DNA of 62,476 nt from a virus: IMG/VR virus record IMGVR_UViG_3300017788_000023, positions 1 to 62,476 of that record; one strand, 5' to 3'. Under the pieces are notes generated by a model. The model made no database searches, was not told the origin of the DNA, and saw nothing but the letters and a program-made list of their open reading frames with translations. The position numbers and the translations under genes are program-made. Below, piece after piece: positions 26,801-38,000 of the stretch. How positions within the stretch are numbered: the first letter of the stretch is position 1; each line of letters begins with the position of its first letter.

Positions 26801-29800
26801 GTAATAGGAGTGCCATTATTGAAGTATGAAAGAACAAATTGACGACTGTATACATTTCCGCCAGCTTGAGCAATGTCTAGAGATACAGAATCGATGAAGA
26901 TACCAATGTCTCTTTTACACTTAGCTGTATTTGTTGCGTTGATGACAAAAGATGGGAACGCAGGAGCAATTGCGGCAAAAGCAGTATCAATAATTTCCTG
27001 TCTATTTAATTGTATTAATCTATAACCATCCTTAAATCTAGATACAGCAGTTGTCTGAGCATCTCCAGGATAGAAGAAATCTGGATGCTGAACAGCAACT
27101 TGAGCAGCAGCACGATCAATAATTTCTTGTCTATTTTGTTGAATTAAACGATAAGCATCAGCATAACGTGAACGCTCATTAGTTTGTAAATCACCTGGGT
27201 AGAAGAAATCAGGGAACTGAACGGCGACTTCAGCAGCAGCTGTATCAATAATAGTTTCTTTGTTTTTTTGAATTAGACGATAAGCATCGTTGTATCTGCT
27301 TTGAGCATTAGTTTGTGTATCTCCAGGATAGTAAAAATCTGGATGCTCAACTGCTACTTCTGCCAAAGCACGATCAAGAATCTCATCTCTATTATCTCTA
27401 ATCAGATTAGTAGAATCTTTGTATCTAGCAGCAGAAGGAAGTGGACTTAAGAATAATTGAGGAAAAGCATCTTCAATATATCTTGAAGCTTCTTGTTTAA
27501 TAAATTCTTGGTTTCTAGCAATTAAATATCCAGATTCTACAAATCTATCAATTTGATTATTAGAAATAATAGCAAGGAATGTATCTGCTAAGTTATTGAT
27601 AGCAGATGCTACGTTAGCACAATAAGGCCAAACAGGATCAAGTGTTACATCTGGGTCAAAATATCTATCTACATTAGAAAATTGTGGATTATATAAAGCT
27701 CCATATTGATCAAGTCTCCAACCTCTCATTGCTAGGATAGTAAGATTCCTGGCAATATCAAATGCTCTAATTGTTTCTGAAAGTTCTGTAGCAATATAAC
27801 CAACACCAGTTCCTATAACATAATACTTAGCAGCTTCAACGGTGTTATAGTTGCCACCATACTCCATATCACGAACGATAGCATTTACGAAATGACCAAT
27901 ATCTCTAATACACTTTGCTTCATCTGGATTAGTAAATTCTGGAAACTCAGCAATGGTTTGCTTATAAGCTTCGTCCTTGATGAACGCAAGATTATTGGTA
28001 ATTAAATTTCTAGCATCTTGATATCTTCTAGCAATATAAGGAGTTTCTTCAAATTTATTGGGAGAGTTTAATAATGATAAAGTTACATAATATGAAAAAT
28101 GGGATACGGTAGCACCAGATGGAGCAAAATTACTATCCGTAAATCCAGGCATGTTATCTTTAGGAATAACAAATCTTCTGGATCTTGAGTCGTCATCAAT
28201 TAGTACTCCAGTTTTATCTAAATCATAAATTCTTTGAATACCATTTAAGTTTGCTAACGATGCTGGCAAACCAGAAATGAATACTTCCTGCCCTTCATGA
28301 AAATCATGAATATTCTCTACGCCTTGTAAATCGTTTGTGTAGAAAATAATACCACCAACTTGAGCTTGTTGTGAACCATCAATTCTAGAAATAGGTATAG
28401 TCTTTGTAACATTAGTACCAGTATTAACAACTTCACCTTCTGCTCTAATAGAAGATAAACTTACAAGTGTAAACTGAAATTCTCTCGCCCAATTAGTTCC
28501 ATTCCAAGTGTAAGTAATACCATCATTTGGATGAATATATGTATCTCCAATTGCAGGAGTTGATGGCCATCCAGTATAGTCTACAGGAGCTTCGATATAA
28601 TAACGAGCACTTTCTCCCTGAGCAAAAACACCAATTGAAGTTTCGAAATCTACTGATCCTTTTTGATATGCAGTTGGACCTGTAGTAGTATTAAACGTTA
28701 CTGTTTTAATAATTCCAACGGCGCTGGAGTTGACACCATTAATTGTTTCGCCAGCAACTAAAGCATCTAAACCACCGTTAAAATCAAAAGTAGATCGGAA
28801 TAAAGCCTTACCAAAAATTTGGTGCCCAACTGGGAATCTTCTTTTGAAATCACCGCCATAAGTTTGATTGTAATAAATTCTCTGTTTATCATCAAATGAA
28901 CAGGCAAACTTCCACGTAGAAACTGGATTTCCAGAAGTATCTAATTTATCCCTAAATGTTATTCCACTGATATAATTTTTATCAGCAAATTTAAACATGT
29001 CTTTGCCAGGATTATTCGGTCTGACTAATACAATACGCAAAGAGTCACCGACAACTGAACAATCTGGGGGGATAGAAATTGGGTTGTCTTCCAAATAATC
29101 GCCACCAGCAATAACAACAGTTTCTTTTATATTCGTAGATTCTGTTGCTAATTGGCAAGCGCGTTTAATAGTTCTTACTGGAGAAGCAACGGATCTACCG
29201 TCGTTTTGATCATCACCGATTTGCTGTGAAACATAGATTCTACCACCAACGTCGTTGGTAGCAAGGTTTAATACGTATTCGGTGGTAGCAATTTTAGTTG
29301 TATTATCTCCTAGTGGTGGAGTAATACTTCTTGGCCAAGATAGTTGACCGTAATAAGGTTGAGTTGGATCATCAACTCTAAAACCAATATGATCTAATTG
29401 TACTGTACCATTTAAGGCTTGACCAGTCCTGTGAAGTGGAGGAAATGCTCCAGTGATTCCAGTATTAAGTGCTCGATAAACGTTAGATTCAAAATGTCTA
29501 ATTTGATTTTTTGCTAACGAAACATTAGCAACCCAAACTTGCTCAGAATTATTATCAAATACTTTTAAAGAAGGCGCACGTATATTAAGATCTGCTGTTA
29601 CAAAATTTCGTAGGTCAAGATTTAAAATTCTTGCTGTATCAGAAATAATTGAAGACGATGTTCTGATAGCACCATTAACATCAACTTCATATTCAATAAT
29701 ATCTAAAGTACAAGTTGCTGCCGCACCTGCCCCAGTAGTATCTCCAACTGCATTTTGAATTGTAATTGTAGGAGCACTAGTATACCCAGATCCTGGATTT

Positions 29801-30129
29801 GAAACAACAATAGCAATTACTCTTCCATTTGAAAGAATAGCAGTAGCAGTAGCTTGAATAGCACCAAGAACAGCTGGAGGAGGAGCAATTTCTATAATCG
29901 GTGGACTGGTATAACTAGCACCTTGTGACGTAACAGTAATAGTATCTACACGACTTCCAGTTCTATTAATACCAATTCTTGGTAATTTTGTATTGGGATC
30001 AATTGAAGCTCTAAAAATTTCTTTTTCTTCTGATCCTTGCCCAGATCTAATTATAAAATTATCACTCCCGATAATTTTAGGTGTATTAGATTTGATGTAC
30101 TGTTTATCAGAATTAAATTCTAATCCCAT
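17851..30129 (-). CDS. Giant modular tail fibre protein with C-terminal S74 chaperone domain
   Basis: This is a 4092-residue fibre protein. Residues about 60-130 hold two GSGYTSxP beta-repeats. Residues about 295-420 start a pectate-lyase-like beta-helix ([20 protein letters not shown], then [10 protein letters not shown]). Residues about 735-2300 consist of nine C-x-RD(I/L)G...GGN modules plus five 43-residue FYPGD repeats. Residues about 2900-3950 hold fibre repeats (LDADLLDG, [13 protein letters not shown]). The C-terminus, from [16 protein letters not shown] (near residue 4000) through [14 protein letters not shown] and [17 protein letters not shown], is a peptidase S74 intramolecular chaperone, which in known members cuts itself off N-terminal to the conserved Ser after trimerisation. 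The gene uses one late promoter (30182-30189). A host-recognition fibre is the likely role; the receptor is unknown. Confidence 0.92.
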   Translation of the reverse strand: MGLEFNSDKQYIKSNTPKIIGSDNFIIRSGQGSEEKEIFRASIDPNTKLPRIGINRTGSRVDTITVTSQGASYTSPPIIEIAPPPAVLGAIQATATAILSNGRVIAIVVSNPGSGYTSAPTITIQNAVGDTTGAGAAATCTLDIIEYEVDVNGAIRTSSSIISDTARILNLDLRNFVTADLNIRAPSLKVFDNNSEQVWVANVSLAKNQIRHFESNVYRALNTGITGAFPPLHRTGQALNGTVQLDHIGFRVDDPTQPYYGQLSWPRSITPPLGDNTTKIATTEYVLNLATNDVGGRIYVSQQIGDDQNDGRSVASPVRTIKRACQLATESTNIKETVVIAGGDYLEDNPISIPPDCSVVGDSLRIVLVRPNNPGKDMFKFADKNYISGITFRDKLDTSGNPVSTWKFACSFDDKQRIYYNQTYGGDFKRRFPVGHQIFGKALFRSTFDFNGGLDALVAGETINGVNSSAVGIIKTVTFNTTTGPTAYQKGSVDFETSIGVFAQGESARYYIEAPVDYTGWPSTPAIGDTYIHPNDGITYTWNGTNWAREFQFTLVSLSSIRAEGEVVNTGTNVTKTIPISRIDGSQQAQVGGIIFYTNDLQGVENIHDFHEGQEVFISGLPASLANLNGIQRIYDLDKTGVLIDDDSRSRRFVIPKDNMPGFTDSNFAPSGATVSHFSYYVTLSLLNSPNKFEETPYIARRYQDARNLITNNLAFIKDEAYKQTIAEFPEFTNPDEAKCIRDIGHFVNAIVRDMEYGGNYNTVEAAKYYVIGTGVGYIATELSETIRAFDIARNLTILAMRGWRLDQYGALYNPQFSNVDRYFDPDVTLDPVWPYCANVASAINNLADTFLAIISNNQIDRFVESGYLIARNQEFIKQEASRYIEDAFPQLFLSPLPSAARYKDSTNLIRDNRDEILDRALAEVAVEHPDFYYPGDTQTNAQSRYNDAYRLIQKNKETIIDTAAAEVAVQFPDFFYPGDLQTNERSRYADAYRLIQQNRQEIIDRAAAQVAVQHPDFFYPGDAQTTAVSRFKDGYRLIQLNRQEIIDTAFAAIAPAFPSFVINATNTAKCKRDIGIFIDSVSLDIAQAGGNVYSRQFVLSYFNNGTPITNGLVGEEAESVLAFNKARDEMKKAVANQLTIKDLTVTSGPTNYGEGGNVSNTNSTACSDVQTAITSLTLIITDRITAGNVTGLPAESVSTTVPPGEAKCKRDIGIFVDAISLDVFLGGNSNSINFLKQYFTSPTTLLQNGLVNEIAESNTAFNKARDQMRLAVANQLFAKDLTVTPGSAVYASGVATVPNTDSTACSDIQTYISNLTAIITARLTAGNLTGLPNVNRDYQSRYLDSVDLIRANKEEIKVRAAAEIAIQFPDFFYPGDPQTGPRSRFKDGYRLIQQNRQQIIDTGAAQIAVDHPDFFYPGDAQTNARSRFKDGYRLIQKNRTQIINAAFDSTQAQFPGFTVPGGDINKCKRDIGLFVDAISLDMITGGNQYTIGFIKLYFDGSGIAISNGLSGEEAQSVFAFNEAREQCELAVTNQLAYKDLGITAGPANFGGGGAIVSNTDPTACADVQAALLTLTTLVTTRITAGNINGDNALPTVTNGDSFVTPGEAKCKRDIGLFVDSIGLDIYDGGNQFTVAFTKLYFNPQTGIKIVNGLAGEELESDTAFTKATEMMKKAITNQLLIKDLTITSSTATYGVPGPNIPVLQSGNAAACADVQIAIETLALIAQTRILAGDINGTNALPVITTGESVTPAGEAKCRRDIGLIVDAIVYDLQTGGNSRIIDHTLRYFTNSTTLLSNGLAGQISQSVVAFNKARDWMNRALTNQLYVKDTTITADPNTLSNTSESSCANVRSAVSTLIAILTTTLQAGNTSGLPAVRKASGNIKCRRDLGIFVDAVSLDLFSGSNKYSRKFVLQYFNNNAPISNGLVDEEAQSVVAFNKARDVMKKAVTNGLFYKDLTVTPGPANFGGGGGVVPNTSSTACSDIQSAIVNSTVLITDRITAGNLTGLPAQTVTTYIAGESKCRRDIGIIVDAVASDLYDGGNKNIIRAVKRYFITNTIPLSNGLVNEESQSITAFNKARDVMRLAVTNQLYAKDLTITGDPNPGYLPTNPGFGFGTQGELNNNNNSESCIDVRNSIGTLIAIATTAISAGNLNSLPTVNEGSFLTTTTTKCRRDIGKILGALRRDLILGGNAGIVTAGESYYTGNALTGLPADQILPTRQAFIKVRDLAILAMRNWKTGNGTGPVFVPEFATAPQFIDSTTIVDPNTPTCANVATAITTSFAILDDILANGSVVTKSYGTLYNPTVVYPENTIYDADNKRVSIDATWADLPFIEASPYIQNASVISFLGGGGCEIDGDKVRQPNCPRPGLNPAIGSAAPKATFPNQGKSMVAAQFTIISFGGTGYRIVNDGYTQLVSVFVLFAQDGIFADTGGYASVTNSATNFGTFALRAKGFRLEPYSFDIGTITNVTTTATGRTVFTVGGLGREPLEHYIVKFADYENQNSNIEYFIEGVRQTTVGPPFTSTIDLNEAILLKRKSNGQPITVGNAELVGKQVRLHRPSIVNSSSHTWEYAGSGNDYRALPENGGIKNEALEQVSQEYGRVYTSGTDELGDFKVGYFAKIENRTGNITFTGTVSISEVEFLKLKGGDVVVTGFDASNTLGGNFASDTKISTQKAIKDYISNNLGQYLNKPYSTNAVPRNLVELTDSGKISLDQIPALRPFNVFTIQNTTERLALEGPLAGDIAIELGSTTSFILNNDLESQFVAVAVNTTLQFASGEFLTGSVSTGQGEITEYRQGVVFKINIINQGSGYSELIPPSVSITAPEQSGGVSAAATCTVVNGKVVTVKIVSNNNYIGGFGYTTPPTVTFSAPGVGGTQATAVALIESRVYIDIANNIKITDSDTIKSTNAVPVTVPVTRTVNTSGSNASNWVSLSTSSIAAQDITSGIISTSRLAGNAGEANSFTFLRGDSSFAAAVQSIKPAERRYFDFTTDQTSNSQNVLKFKLNNNILIGHEVTAPGIPAGTTVANTFVTIVDNVSFTVVTLSTSVTQLIPQNTVIQFNRPESPVLLDSTFTLSNFVDKVIITSGGSSYADGVYFDVALSGGTGTGLKGIITVTGGSITSVLVTSGGTGYSADFSIVQMPVVLGFGANAVLDCKVNTSVKNFANVGIDIKRVDDKTLAANEYGNTGVARFKKSQFNIGTSGDGSIELKTGTGSGLDADLLDGQQGLFYRDGQNLINLSIGPDKLGSGLYGIDIAGNSANTLRLVTQVNNPSSSPSPSTFNEGIVADTRNNTADGLSDGGVRHGVITYRQFGTSTDASGGGVRQLAFTDNNNLWIRGSGTGVSTFGSWAKVWTSINDGVGTGLDADVLDGRQGVFYQNGYNINSGIVGPSHLSSFLDATRVNTSLTIKNYISQTFYSIYISGKILSEAPFVAGLTIDLFDAIGIKVGDFELVDVTTFNNIDDTLDYSILTGRLLSGNIVDAFRIGNTQTNEIINDYNISDFAGTFDVAKLESSSGTARLSLGRTDGTASVPVIDFRSSSSPAGLYNVRLAVSGGNSTNGSGSLNILASNANSVSINSNIIWNQGNITFSALNNASTAVQRDSLGNFEAGTITATLTGAASLNVLKTGDTMSGDLNLLAGNKVVINTESGDQGVGTGNKTLTIVNDTVGRDAFLTFHVTGDYAGYFGLDGATNDLFWGGWSVGTSTKYTILHTGNNPVATLNVNNTLVKRDNNGNFSAGTITANLTGNSTTATTLQTARNINGVSFNGSANITITASTAAALSLGTFLSYNSGSTFDGGTARTINVNASSSGNTNIVARDASGNFSAGTITAALTGNATTATTATNLAGGAAGSVPYQSGSGVTTYLANTGAGKFIKSTASGLEWALFDIGGSNTQVQYNNSGSLAGSAQFTFTSGTNSVLRLGGTSSFRQDTTANWTGDAAANEGKIEYHSNRWYINAGSSSAEVVKFRRGGTDVATISNVGAFTCNDDITAFATSDSRLKVNVKPIENALNKVDKISGVTYNWNDKAEGKDQTLREAGVIAQDVLEVLPEIVTQRDNGYYAIKYERLVPLLIEAIKELKQEVETLKNK
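23595..27920 (-). repeat. Nine CxRDIG modules in the giant fibre
   Basis: On the plus strand the word CCAATATCTCT(C/G)(T/C)(T/G)(A/G)CACTT recurs with variations near 23600, 24055, 24465, 24845, 25290, 25715, 26490, 26910 and 27900, encoding KC(K/R/I)RD(I/L)G. Most units are about 130-145 codons long and hold a second conserved Cys (C(S/A)DVQ), an AFNKAR block and NQLxxKDLTVT. The copies are clearly diverged, so this is an old expansion kept by selection and not a recent duplication. Confidence 0.8.
25865..27345 (-). repeat. Five 43-residue FYPGD repeats in two blocks
   Basis: Copies of DF(F/Y)YPGDxQT followed by SR(Y/F)xDxYRLIQxNRxxII are encoded with a 129-bp period near 27065, 27194 and 27322, and again near 25873 and 26002. 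Two CxRDIG modules and intervening sequence separate the two blocks. Each repeat looks helical with a Tyr-Pro-Gly-Asp turn. Confidence 0.8.
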
Positions 30130-30181
30130 GATTGTATCTCTTCCAAGAATTATTATTATTACAAGAATTTATCGTTATTGC

Positions 30182-30189
30182 TATTTATT
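30182..30189 (-). promoter_or_regulatory. T4-type late promoter for the giant fibre gene
   Basis: The minus strand reads AATAAATA 53 nt before the ATG at 30129, in a short AT-rich gap. It should drive the 4092-residue fibre and the GNP-repeat gene. Confidence 0.65.
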
Positions 30190-30703
30190 ACGTTTGCCAA
30201 GCAACTGACACTATTTGAGTGTGGGCGATCCATTTAACCACTCCAGTTGCTCCGTTTGCTTGTACATCAAAACTAAATTCATTAGAATTTCCTTGATCAT
30301 AATTTACGATAGACCATGTTTGATTTAGTGGGACATCATCTCTTACAACAGTTGTCAATGACCCTAATGTAGAAACATCTCCATTAGAAGCACATTTAAC
30401 AGTAGTTTCTAATTTTACCGAATAAACTCCAGTTCCACCTTGACCAACAGCTACTACGTTAGCAGTAATAAAATTTATAGTATTACTTGGCAATATTAAA
30501 TAAGAATTTTCTGTGCTGCTTTTTGATAAAATAGCAGTATTTAATGCTCTTAAAATAAATTCAGATTTTTTAATATCTGTATAATTAACATTTTGTAGTT
30601 CAAATGAATTGACATTCTTAAGTTCATAATTATCAGAAATAATGGTAGTTTGTTTTACTCCAAACCCACCTTCTGAATTGAATGTTTTTGTATTTACTGG
30701 CAT
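30188..30703 (-). CDS. Probable virion structural protein, 171 residues
   Basis: The protein starts MPVNTKTFNSEGGFGVKQTT and shows alternating beta-strands, including GQGGTGVYSVKLETTVKCAS, ending VKWIAHTQIVSVAWQT. I recognise similar short proteins next to fibre genes in cyanomyoviruses but cannot name a function. Its position between two fibre-type genes and the 5-nt gap to the gene upstream suggest a fibre-associated or baseplate-associated protein made from the same transcript. Confidence 0.75.
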   Translation of the reverse strand: MPVNTKTFNSEGGFGVKQTTIISDNYELKNVNSFELQNVNYTDIKKSEFILRALNTAILSKSSTENSYLILPSNTINFITANVVAVGQGGTGVYSVKLETTVKCASNGDVSTLGSLTTVVRDDVPLNQTWSIVNYDQGNSNEFSFDVQANGATGVVKWIAHTQIVSVAWQT

Positions 30704-30708
30704 TTTAA

Positions 30709-33700
30709 TTATCTAATGAAGGTTTTTAAAATAGTAAATTCTACACTAGAACCACTAACAACAGAGTTATCTAATGTAACTGTCAATCGAACATCTCCGT
30801 TTGAATCAATATCAAATGCAGCGTCGTATAGGAGATTTCCTGAAAGCAAACTTTCATATTCTATGTTATATATATTTACTCCATTAGCAATAACATTGTA
30901 ATCAACCATGTGTTTATGATTAGTTAACAGATCAACAGCTATAATAGTTACTTTACAACCGACAGCAATCAGAGGATTGTAAAGAACATATGGATTGAAA
31001 TCATTTGTTCCTCTAACTAAAGTAAATTTAGTAGATTCTAATACAGAATTAGCAAGTCCAAAATAAGTTAAACTTCTATCTAAAATTTTCTCTCCCGTAT
31101 AAGAACCTTCCGTAAAGGTTTTATTTACATAGATCTCACCAGTAGCACTTAATCTTAATAAAGCATCATTAGTAAGACCAGATTTTAATCCAATATCTAA
31201 ATTATCTTTACCAGAATAAAGTTTTGTTATTGTGGCACTTTCTGAATTAATAGCAAAAGTATCACTAGAGTATCTGACATCATTGATATTAATATTTAAT
31301 CTGTTATTGTTTGATGTGACAGTATTGACAGTCTGGAATGTTAGTGCTGTTTTTGAGAGACGTAAAGTATTGTCACCATCATTGTAGAAATACAAGATAT
31401 TTTCATTAGCTCCAGCTGAAGTTTCTGGAATAATAAACGTGTTGCCATCAACGTCTCTTACGCCACCTAAACTTGTCCAAGCATTTCCATTGTATCCTTC
31501 ATATTGTGTTGTTGCTGTGTTAAATCTAACAGCACCTGATTCTGCAATTCCTCTATTGGAACTATCACCAACAGGCAGAACAAGTGAGGTTGTAGCATTA
31601 ACCTTTACTAATTTTCCTACAAATGGAGAAATAGTGATGTCTTCGGATAAACTAGAAATATCATTATTAGTAATTTTTAATTGGTTATTTACATTTACTA
31701 CGCTATTAATATTGACGCTAGTAATATTACTAAATGTTAGGTTCCCGTAGATAGTTCTAATAAATTCATAACCATCTGTAGTTCCTGTGGTATGTGTAGG
31801 ACCAACGCCAGCAGAAGTTAGATCAGCAGTTATTCTGTATACATTTATTCCAAAATAAACTAAATCATTTTGGAAAAATAGTGTAGCGGCTGTCCATTGT
31901 AAAACATTGTCTAGATTAATTGATGATATAGTTCTAGCAGATCTAAATTCAAGTTTATTTTGATCTAACTGTAATGAATTAGCATTATTATTATAAAAAT
32001 ATAAAATATTTTCGTTAGATCCCGCTGAAGTTTCTGGAATAATATATGTGTTGCCATCAACGTCTCTTACACCACCCAAACTTGTCCAAGCATTTAAACC
32101 ATATCCTTCAAACTGGTGATTACTAGTATTAAATCTAACAGCTCCAGTTGACGCTGAACCTCTTTCTGCAGTTGTCCCAAAAGGAATAACTAAAGATGTT
32201 TGAGAATCAATAACTACATTAGTACCCCCAAAAGGTTTGATTGTTAAACCAGATAATAGTGTTTCTATTTTATCGGAAGTAAGAGTTACATTATCATTTA
32301 AACGTAAAGAAGTATTAGTTAATTTAAGGACACCATTAGAAGAAACTATGGAATTTATATTTTGAAAAACCAATGCATTTTCTGTGACCCTTAATGTATT
32401 TGTACCATTATTATAGAAATAAAATATATTATCATTTGCTCCTACAGAAGATTCGGCAAGCAAATATGTATTGCCATCGGTATCTCTAACACTTCCTAAA
32501 CTAGACCAAACATTTGTGGATCCATCGTAACCTTCAAATGTTCTGGTATCAGTATTAAATCTAATAGCGCCTGTCTCGGCATCTATTTGAGGTCTTTGTA
32601 CTTGAGTTCCAGATGGAACAATTAATGCTCTATTAGAATCAATTTTTACATTGGTTCCTGCAGATGGTTTTAAAATTAATGGATTAGTTAAAAGTGTCTC
32701 AATTGTATTATTTTTGATAGTTGTAATATCGTTTACATTTAATCCATTAAGACATTTAACTTCACCATTCGTAGATAGATTGCCGTTAGAAGATTCAATT
32801 GATAAGGTTGTGACATTATTATCAATAAGATTAATTCTATCCGAATTGATAATAATGTCATTAGTTACTTCTAAATTAAAATTATATAATGAAATAAGTT
32901 TCGGTGTGGTGACACTTGTTAATGTAGTTATTGTGTTATTTTCTATATAACCTATATAACCATTTGCGGCATTCACGTCATCTCCTGTAAATGATACTGC
33001 CCGTAAATTTCCAGTTAATACGTTTCCTTCTATTGGTGTTGTTACCGATATACCTACAGCATTAAATACAAAACCACTTCCATCACTCGTAGCTGTAACT
33101 ACACATTTTGCTTGGTCGGCAACATTATTAACACCAGATATAGTAATTATATCACCTACATCGTAACCAGTACCAATATTATTTACTACAACACCAGTAA
33201 TAGTGCCGCCAACAATTTGCGTAATTACTATCGTAGCAGCTCCACTACCGATAGTAATTAAATCATTTGATGTATACCCAGATCCAGGAGTGTTAATTAC
33301 AGCTGAAGTTATTTCTCCTCCAGTTACTCCAGTTACAGTAAATTCACCTCCCGTGCCATTTGGAACTGTTAATACGTCACCAATTTGATAATTTTGACCG
33401 CCATTTAAAACATTAACTCCTGTAATAACGCCACCGAAAATTGATGATACTGTTACATTAGCAAGGTTATTGCCTCCATCAATACTTAAAACATCAGATA
33501 CTGTATACCCAGTTCCTCCTTGAACAATAGCAACTGAAGTAACTTCACCGCCAGGATCAACTGTTAATTGTAATCTGGTATCATCTGGATCAGGATCCCC
33601 GTCGCCATCGACCTGCTGAGAACCAGGAATAGTGACTTCTTCCTGATCGGTATAATTAGTACCAGGCGTATTTATAACTATAGATGATGGAACTCCACTG

Positions 33701-34836
33701 GCATCCACAGTAAAATTAACAGTAAGACCAGTACCAGTTGATGAAAGATTTACATTAGATGTAGAAACATCTGAAAATGTTCCTTCATTATAGACAGAAC
33801 CAGCATTTATTATAACAAAAGAAACAACAATGTCTCTTGGTGTTGCTGTAATATTTACTGTAGCTCCATTACCAGATCCGCCGCCTAGAGGTCTTTCTTC
33901 TGCTTCGTATGAATTACCAGTTGCGCCTAGGGTAATTTGATCGATTCCTCCATCATCTACTACAGAAATCTGAACACCAGCACCAGTTCCACTTCCTCCT
34001 GTAGGATTATAAGTTCCACTAAAATAATTAGACCCCGAAATTATATTGCCTACACTTCCAATAATACCACCAGTTGAGGCAACAATATCTAGAGTAAGAC
34101 CAGAACCAGATCCACCAGTCGTAGATACATTTTGTGATGTTGTGTAATATTGTCCACCGTTTAAAAAACCTAAAGTTGTTGGAACACCATTATCTGAAGC
34201 TGTTACATCAACTGTTAACCCAGTTCCACCTCCCCCAGTTGTGGCTATATTTAATCCAGAATTATAAGTTTTTCCACCGTTTGTTAAATTTAACGATATC
34301 ACTGTTCCCGTGGGAGTAGACGAGATTGCTGCGGGAGAAACAGTTAGATTATCTCCAACTACATAACCATAACCACCATTAACAATATTTACCTGATCAA
34401 CAACGCCTGCCAGGCCTACAGTGACGGTAGCTGTTGCCGACGTACCTGTACCACCTATAACATTTATGCCTTGATAAGTTCCTGGAAGATATCCAGATCC
34501 ACCATTAGTAATTTGTACATTTTGTGTTGATAGAGATCTTTTTTCGGCATATAAATTTTGGGCAAAATATGATCCAGTGGGAGATAATGATAAAACAGGT
34601 TTCCCACCACTAGCAAAACCTAAACGTTGAGCGCCATCTTTGTAGATACCTAAGCTAACATCCGATTGAAATGCGACAGATGGAGAAGTTAAAGATCCAT
34701 CGGCATATACTGTTTTAAGAACAGCAACGGTTTGTGCCCCTGAAGTATAATTATATAAATCTTCAGCAATTAAATTTACTATTTTTCTCTGGTTTTCAAG
34801 AGTGTCGGTATTAGCTACATTTCTAAGTATTGGCAT
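30709..34836 (-). CDS. Large beta-repeat virion/fibre protein, 1375 residues
   Basis: The N-terminus MPILRNVANTDTLENQRKIV opens into VAFQSDVSLGIYKDGAQRLG, a common attachment block of cyanophage fibres. Residues about 105-575 contain twelve diverged repeats of the form VxIxNGGxGYxxGDxLTVxG. The C-terminal half has three copies of a composite unit: (S/G)AVRFNTxxxxxEGY, then a W(T/S)SLGxVRDxDGNTY block, then an (E/D)NIxYFYNxxxNxLxL block. The unit is common in T4-like marine phage fibre proteins. The gene overlaps the coiled-coil mini-gene upstream by 14 nt. A perfect TATAAATA inside that mini-gene (34972-34979) may be its promoter. The role is inferred as a fibre or whisker-like structure on the baseplate. 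Confidence 0.82.
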   Translation of the reverse strand: MPILRNVANTDTLENQRKIVNLIAEDLYNYTSGAQTVAVLKTVYADGSLTSPSVAFQSDVSLGIYKDGAQRLGFASGGKPVLSLSPTGSYFAQNLYAEKRSLSTQNVQITNGGSGYLPGTYQGINVIGGTGTSATATVTVGLAGVVDQVNIVNGGYGYVVGDNLTVSPAAISSTPTGTVISLNLTNGGKTYNSGLNIATTGGGGTGLTVDVTASDNGVPTTLGFLNGGQYYTTSQNVSTTGGSGSGLTLDIVASTGGIIGSVGNIISGSNYFSGTYNPTGGSGTGAGVQISVVDDGGIDQITLGATGNSYEAEERPLGGGSGNGATVNITATPRDIVVSFVIINAGSVYNEGTFSDVSTSNVNLSSTGTGLTVNFTVDASGVPSSIVINTPGTNYTDQEEVTIPGSQQVDGDGDPDPDDTRLQLTVDPGGEVTSVAIVQGGTGYTVSDVLSIDGGNNLANVTVSSIFGGVITGVNVLNGGQNYQIGDVLTVPNGTGGEFTVTGVTGGEITSAVINTPGSGYTSNDLITIGSGAATIVITQIVGGTITGVVVNNIGTGYDVGDIITISGVNNVADQAKCVVTATSDGSGFVFNAVGISVTTPIEGNVLTGNLRAVSFTGDDVNAANGYIGYIENNTITTLTSVTTPKLISLYNFNLEVTNDIIINSDRINLIDNNVTTLSIESSNGNLSTNGEVKCLNGLNVNDITTIKNNTIETLLTNPLILKPSAGTNVKIDSNRALIVPSGTQVQRPQIDAETGAIRFNTDTRTFEGYDGSTNVWSSLGSVRDTDGNTYLLAESSVGANDNIFYFYNNGTNTLRVTENALVFQNINSIVSSNGVLKLTNTSLRLNDNVTLTSDKIETLLSGLTIKPFGGTNVVIDSQTSLVIPFGTTAERGSASTGAVRFNTSNHQFEGYGLNAWTSLGGVRDVDGNTYIIPETSAGSNENILYFYNNNANSLQLDQNKLEFRSARTISSINLDNVLQWTAATLFFQNDLVYFGINVYRITADLTSAGVGPTHTTGTTDGYEFIRTIYGNLTFSNITSVNINSVVNVNNQLKITNNDISSLSEDITISPFVGKLVKVNATTSLVLPVGDSSNRGIAESGAVRFNTATTQYEGYNGNAWTSLGGVRDVDGNTFIIPETSAGANENILYFYNDGDNTLRLSKTALTFQTVNTVTSNNNRLNININDVRYSSDTFAINSESATITKLYSGKDNLDIGLKSGLTNDALLRLSATGEIYVNKTFTEGSYTGEKILDRSLTYFGLANSVLESTKFTLVRGTNDFNPYVLYNPLIAVGCKVTIIAVDLLTNHKHMVDYNVIANGVNIYNIEYESLLSGNLLYDAAFDIDSNGDVRLTVTLDNSVVSGSSVEFTILKTFIR
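33130..34520 (-). repeat. Twelve GGxGYxxGD beta-repeats
   Basis: Units of about 30-45 codons encode N(G/P)G(S/T/Q)xY followed by a GD/SD turn and a short strand (for example VLNGGQNYQIGDVLTVPNG). The units are diverged in DNA and in frame. They resemble the GSGYTSxP repeats in the other large proteins of the window. Confidence 0.7.
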
Positions 34837-35041
34837 TTCTTACGATTTCTCTTAGAAGATTTTTAATATCTGATAATTCATTTTTTAAACTTTCAACATC
34901 ACGTTGAAGATTTTCGATAGATGCACTGCCGTTACGCAGTTTTTTTACATCTTCAAATATACCTTTGTCAGTATTTATAATGGCACCAGTATCGTTGTCT
35001 CTGACGAGATAATCGTAATCCCTTACCTTAATATAATTCAT
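34823..35041 (-). CDS. Small coiled-coil protein between fibre genes
   Basis: The 72-residue protein starts MNYIKVRDYDYLVRDNDTGA and has a C-terminal heptad coil (ENLQRDVESLKNELSDIKNL). Very similar short proteins are found at this place in cyanomyoviruses. The globular N-terminus plus trimer-type coil suggests a small fibre, connector or assembly chaperone. The ATG overlaps the stop of the 2789-residue gene by 1 nt, and the 3' end overlaps the next gene by 14 nt. No experimental role is known to me. Confidence 0.75.
   Translation of the reverse strand: MNYIKVRDYDYLVRDNDTGAIINTDKGIFEDVKKLRNGSASIENLQRDVESLKNELSDIKNLLREIVRNANT
34972..34979 (-). promoter_or_regulatory. Possible internal late promoter before the 1375-residue gene
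   Basis: The minus strand reads TATAAATA, identical to the T4 consensus, inside the coiled-coil mini-gene and 136 nt before the ATG at 34836. It also encodes part of IINTD, so the match may be coincidental. Confidence 0.35.
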
Positions 35042-38000
35042 TAGAATGAAGCAACGATTCTAACGTCTTGAATTTTTGGAACAAATACAGGTTGCGAACT
35101 TCTCAGTACAATTTTAACAGCAAAAGAAGAGAAATCAGAAAGATCACGAACACTAAATTTATATTCTTTATACGAAGATTGATTTTCTAAATATCCAGAA
35201 ACAACGTTATCACTGGACGGAGTAACTATAATATCAGGATTTCCATCTTCGTTGAAATAATTCCAATCTAAATCATCAAAATTATATTGAGAACTTGCTA
35301 GTTTATATTTGTAAAAAACTTTAATATCATCTTGCTCGAAGATATTAGCAGTCAATCTTACATCAATACAAGTAGATGGATTTTCTAATGAAATTTCTTT
35401 TGTAACGTACTTCGCTATAGATGAACTATTTTTAGAAGCAATTTCTGGAACATAAATTGCTCCTGTAGAATAAGTAATAGATTTAATCTCAGCAAACGCT
35501 CTTTCAGACGAAGCTAAATTATCGTAAGATAATAAATCTCCTACTCTGAATACATCTGGTACTTGAGCACTTGTGTTACCTACAAATGCTACTCTAGCAT
35601 ATGGAGATACAGTTGCTAAAGCAGACTCGTTATTATTAATAGGATTCTTGTTATTAGCAATACGCAATTCTTTTTTCCTATCATCCCACAGAACAACTGT
35701 ACCACTAATTACATTAGTATATTTTTTAGTCAAATCACTCTTGTCAAACGCAGTGATAATTGAATTTTTTTCAAAAGTAAATGGAACCTCAGTAACACCA
35801 TTTGGGGTAGAAAAAATATTAGTTGGGAATTGATCTAGACCACTGATATCATCAAAAAGTAAAGTTTCATTTGCTTCAAAAATAGTATCAGTGAGCATTT
35901 TTAGATATAGCGTTGTAGTTGATTTTTCAACTTTTACAACGACTCCTTTTGCTTTTGAACTATATCCAGTTACAGTTTTAACATTTGTTGTACTGCCAAG
36001 GATATTACTTTCTGAAATAGGACCTAGCCCAGTTCCGCTGTATATGACTTTATAAACAGGATACAATTTAATAATTTGATCTTTTCTACCAAAACGAGAT
36101 TCTGTACCATATGATTTCTCTACTTGATTATGAATCAGTTTGATCGAACTAGTTCTTAAATCAACAACAGGGGAAAGATATGATTTATCTGATTTTAGTT
36201 CTAGTTTATACAATAAAGATTCCCCGATAACGGTAGAATTTTTTAATTCATTAATTCTAGAAGCGAGAACTTTTTGATTGTTAAAAATGTGCTCTTGGTT
36301 TAAAAATGTTTTTTCAAATGGTGATTGAGAATATGATGAATATACTGTAGAAGTACTATCGACTGGAACGATATTTGTTGTTTTAACAAATGCTTCAACT
36401 TTAGTAGATGGTAATGATAGAATACCAACTTGCGCGTATAACTTTTCAAATTTTCTATTGTATGATGCTAATACAGTAGTACCTCCACCAAGTTCATTTG
36501 ATGTTGCTCTGATATTAGTATTAATATTATAAAACTCTAATCCAGAATTAATTACAGTAAATAATTTATCTACTACTAATTCCGCCGATATTCCTCCAAA
36601 ATTATTAATAGATTTAAATGCCACGTAAGACTTACCACTGTCTTCAAATCCATTATTGAGATGATTTACTTTTACAATTTTATTATTATTTCTGAATAAG
36701 TTTGAAGTTGCTGTTCCATCAGATGATGAATCTGCTTGGAATGGATTTGCGTCTAAGACTTCATATCCAAGTGCTTCATTTTTTAGATTCAATACTCCTG
36801 CTCTTGAAGTATCAAATTCAGCTCTAAACAAGGTAAATTTAATATCTTCAAATAAATCTTCAGTCCAAGTATCTACGTTTTGTGATTTGAATACCGAACC
36901 AATCAAGGGTTGAGTAGTTACTGCTGCGTTGGTTACTTTTTCATTCTCACCTAATTTAGAAGACCAGATTTCGTAATCAGTTGAATCTGATTCGACCGCA
37001 AACGCATATTCGGAATCATTTTGAAGATAAATGGGATGATCAAATTTAAAAAATGTTGGAATTGTTGATTGTTCTGTTTCTGTATCTACTGCGACGCCCA
37101 TTCTAACTGCTGGCGTATCAATTGTTATAAACGATTTGATAGCCGCTCCTGCAGGAGCACTTCCCGTACCATTAATAATTATTGATGGTGCGCTTGTATA
37201 TTCTGAACCAGATATAGTTACCTCAGCATCATATACATTACCATTAGATACATAAACTCCAGCAGCAGCAGTAATACCACCAACTAATTGAGGACTTTCT
37301 ACCGTTAGAGTAGCAGTTTCATATCCAGAACCAACGTTTAAAACTTCTAATCCTGATAGCCTGCCAGAATCTTTAGCAATGGTTACTTTTAAAGCTGTAG
37401 AAATTGTGGTGCTTTTAGCATTAAACAAACTTAAACTATCAAAAAGCAAATCTTCCTCTACAAATACTTTACCATTATTGTTAGAAAGTACAATTGTGTA
37501 GATTTGATCGTTTGATAAAGTAAATTCTCCAGTAATAGATGGAATTAATTCAATTTTATTTTTATCAAGAACAGTTTTAACTGGACCAGATGCTTTCGAA
37601 TTTGCCCCCGTAGCTAACTCTCCTTTATTAATTTTCAAACTACCATTTGTAAATACTCTTAAATATGTGTCTGGGAGTAATGATTTTTCTGTTCCAGGAA
37701 CAATATATTTTCCTGGTTTGCTGCTTTCAGTATTTGTAAGGTATACTCTTACAGGAATAGTAGAACTTTTTTTAGCAAAATACAAATTAATTCCAGTTAA
37801 GAAAATTCCACCAGGACTATTTTCAATTTTGAATGTTTGTGATAATGGGTTTGGTTTAATTTTTGCTCCATCAATTAATTGGATTCCTTCATCTGATTTT
37901 TGAAGGGCAGGAATTGTAGAAGTAATTGAAGATGGATTTGCTGGCAATGAACCAGCAACGTGATAAACAATACTAGCAAATGTATCTACATCTGCGTCAG

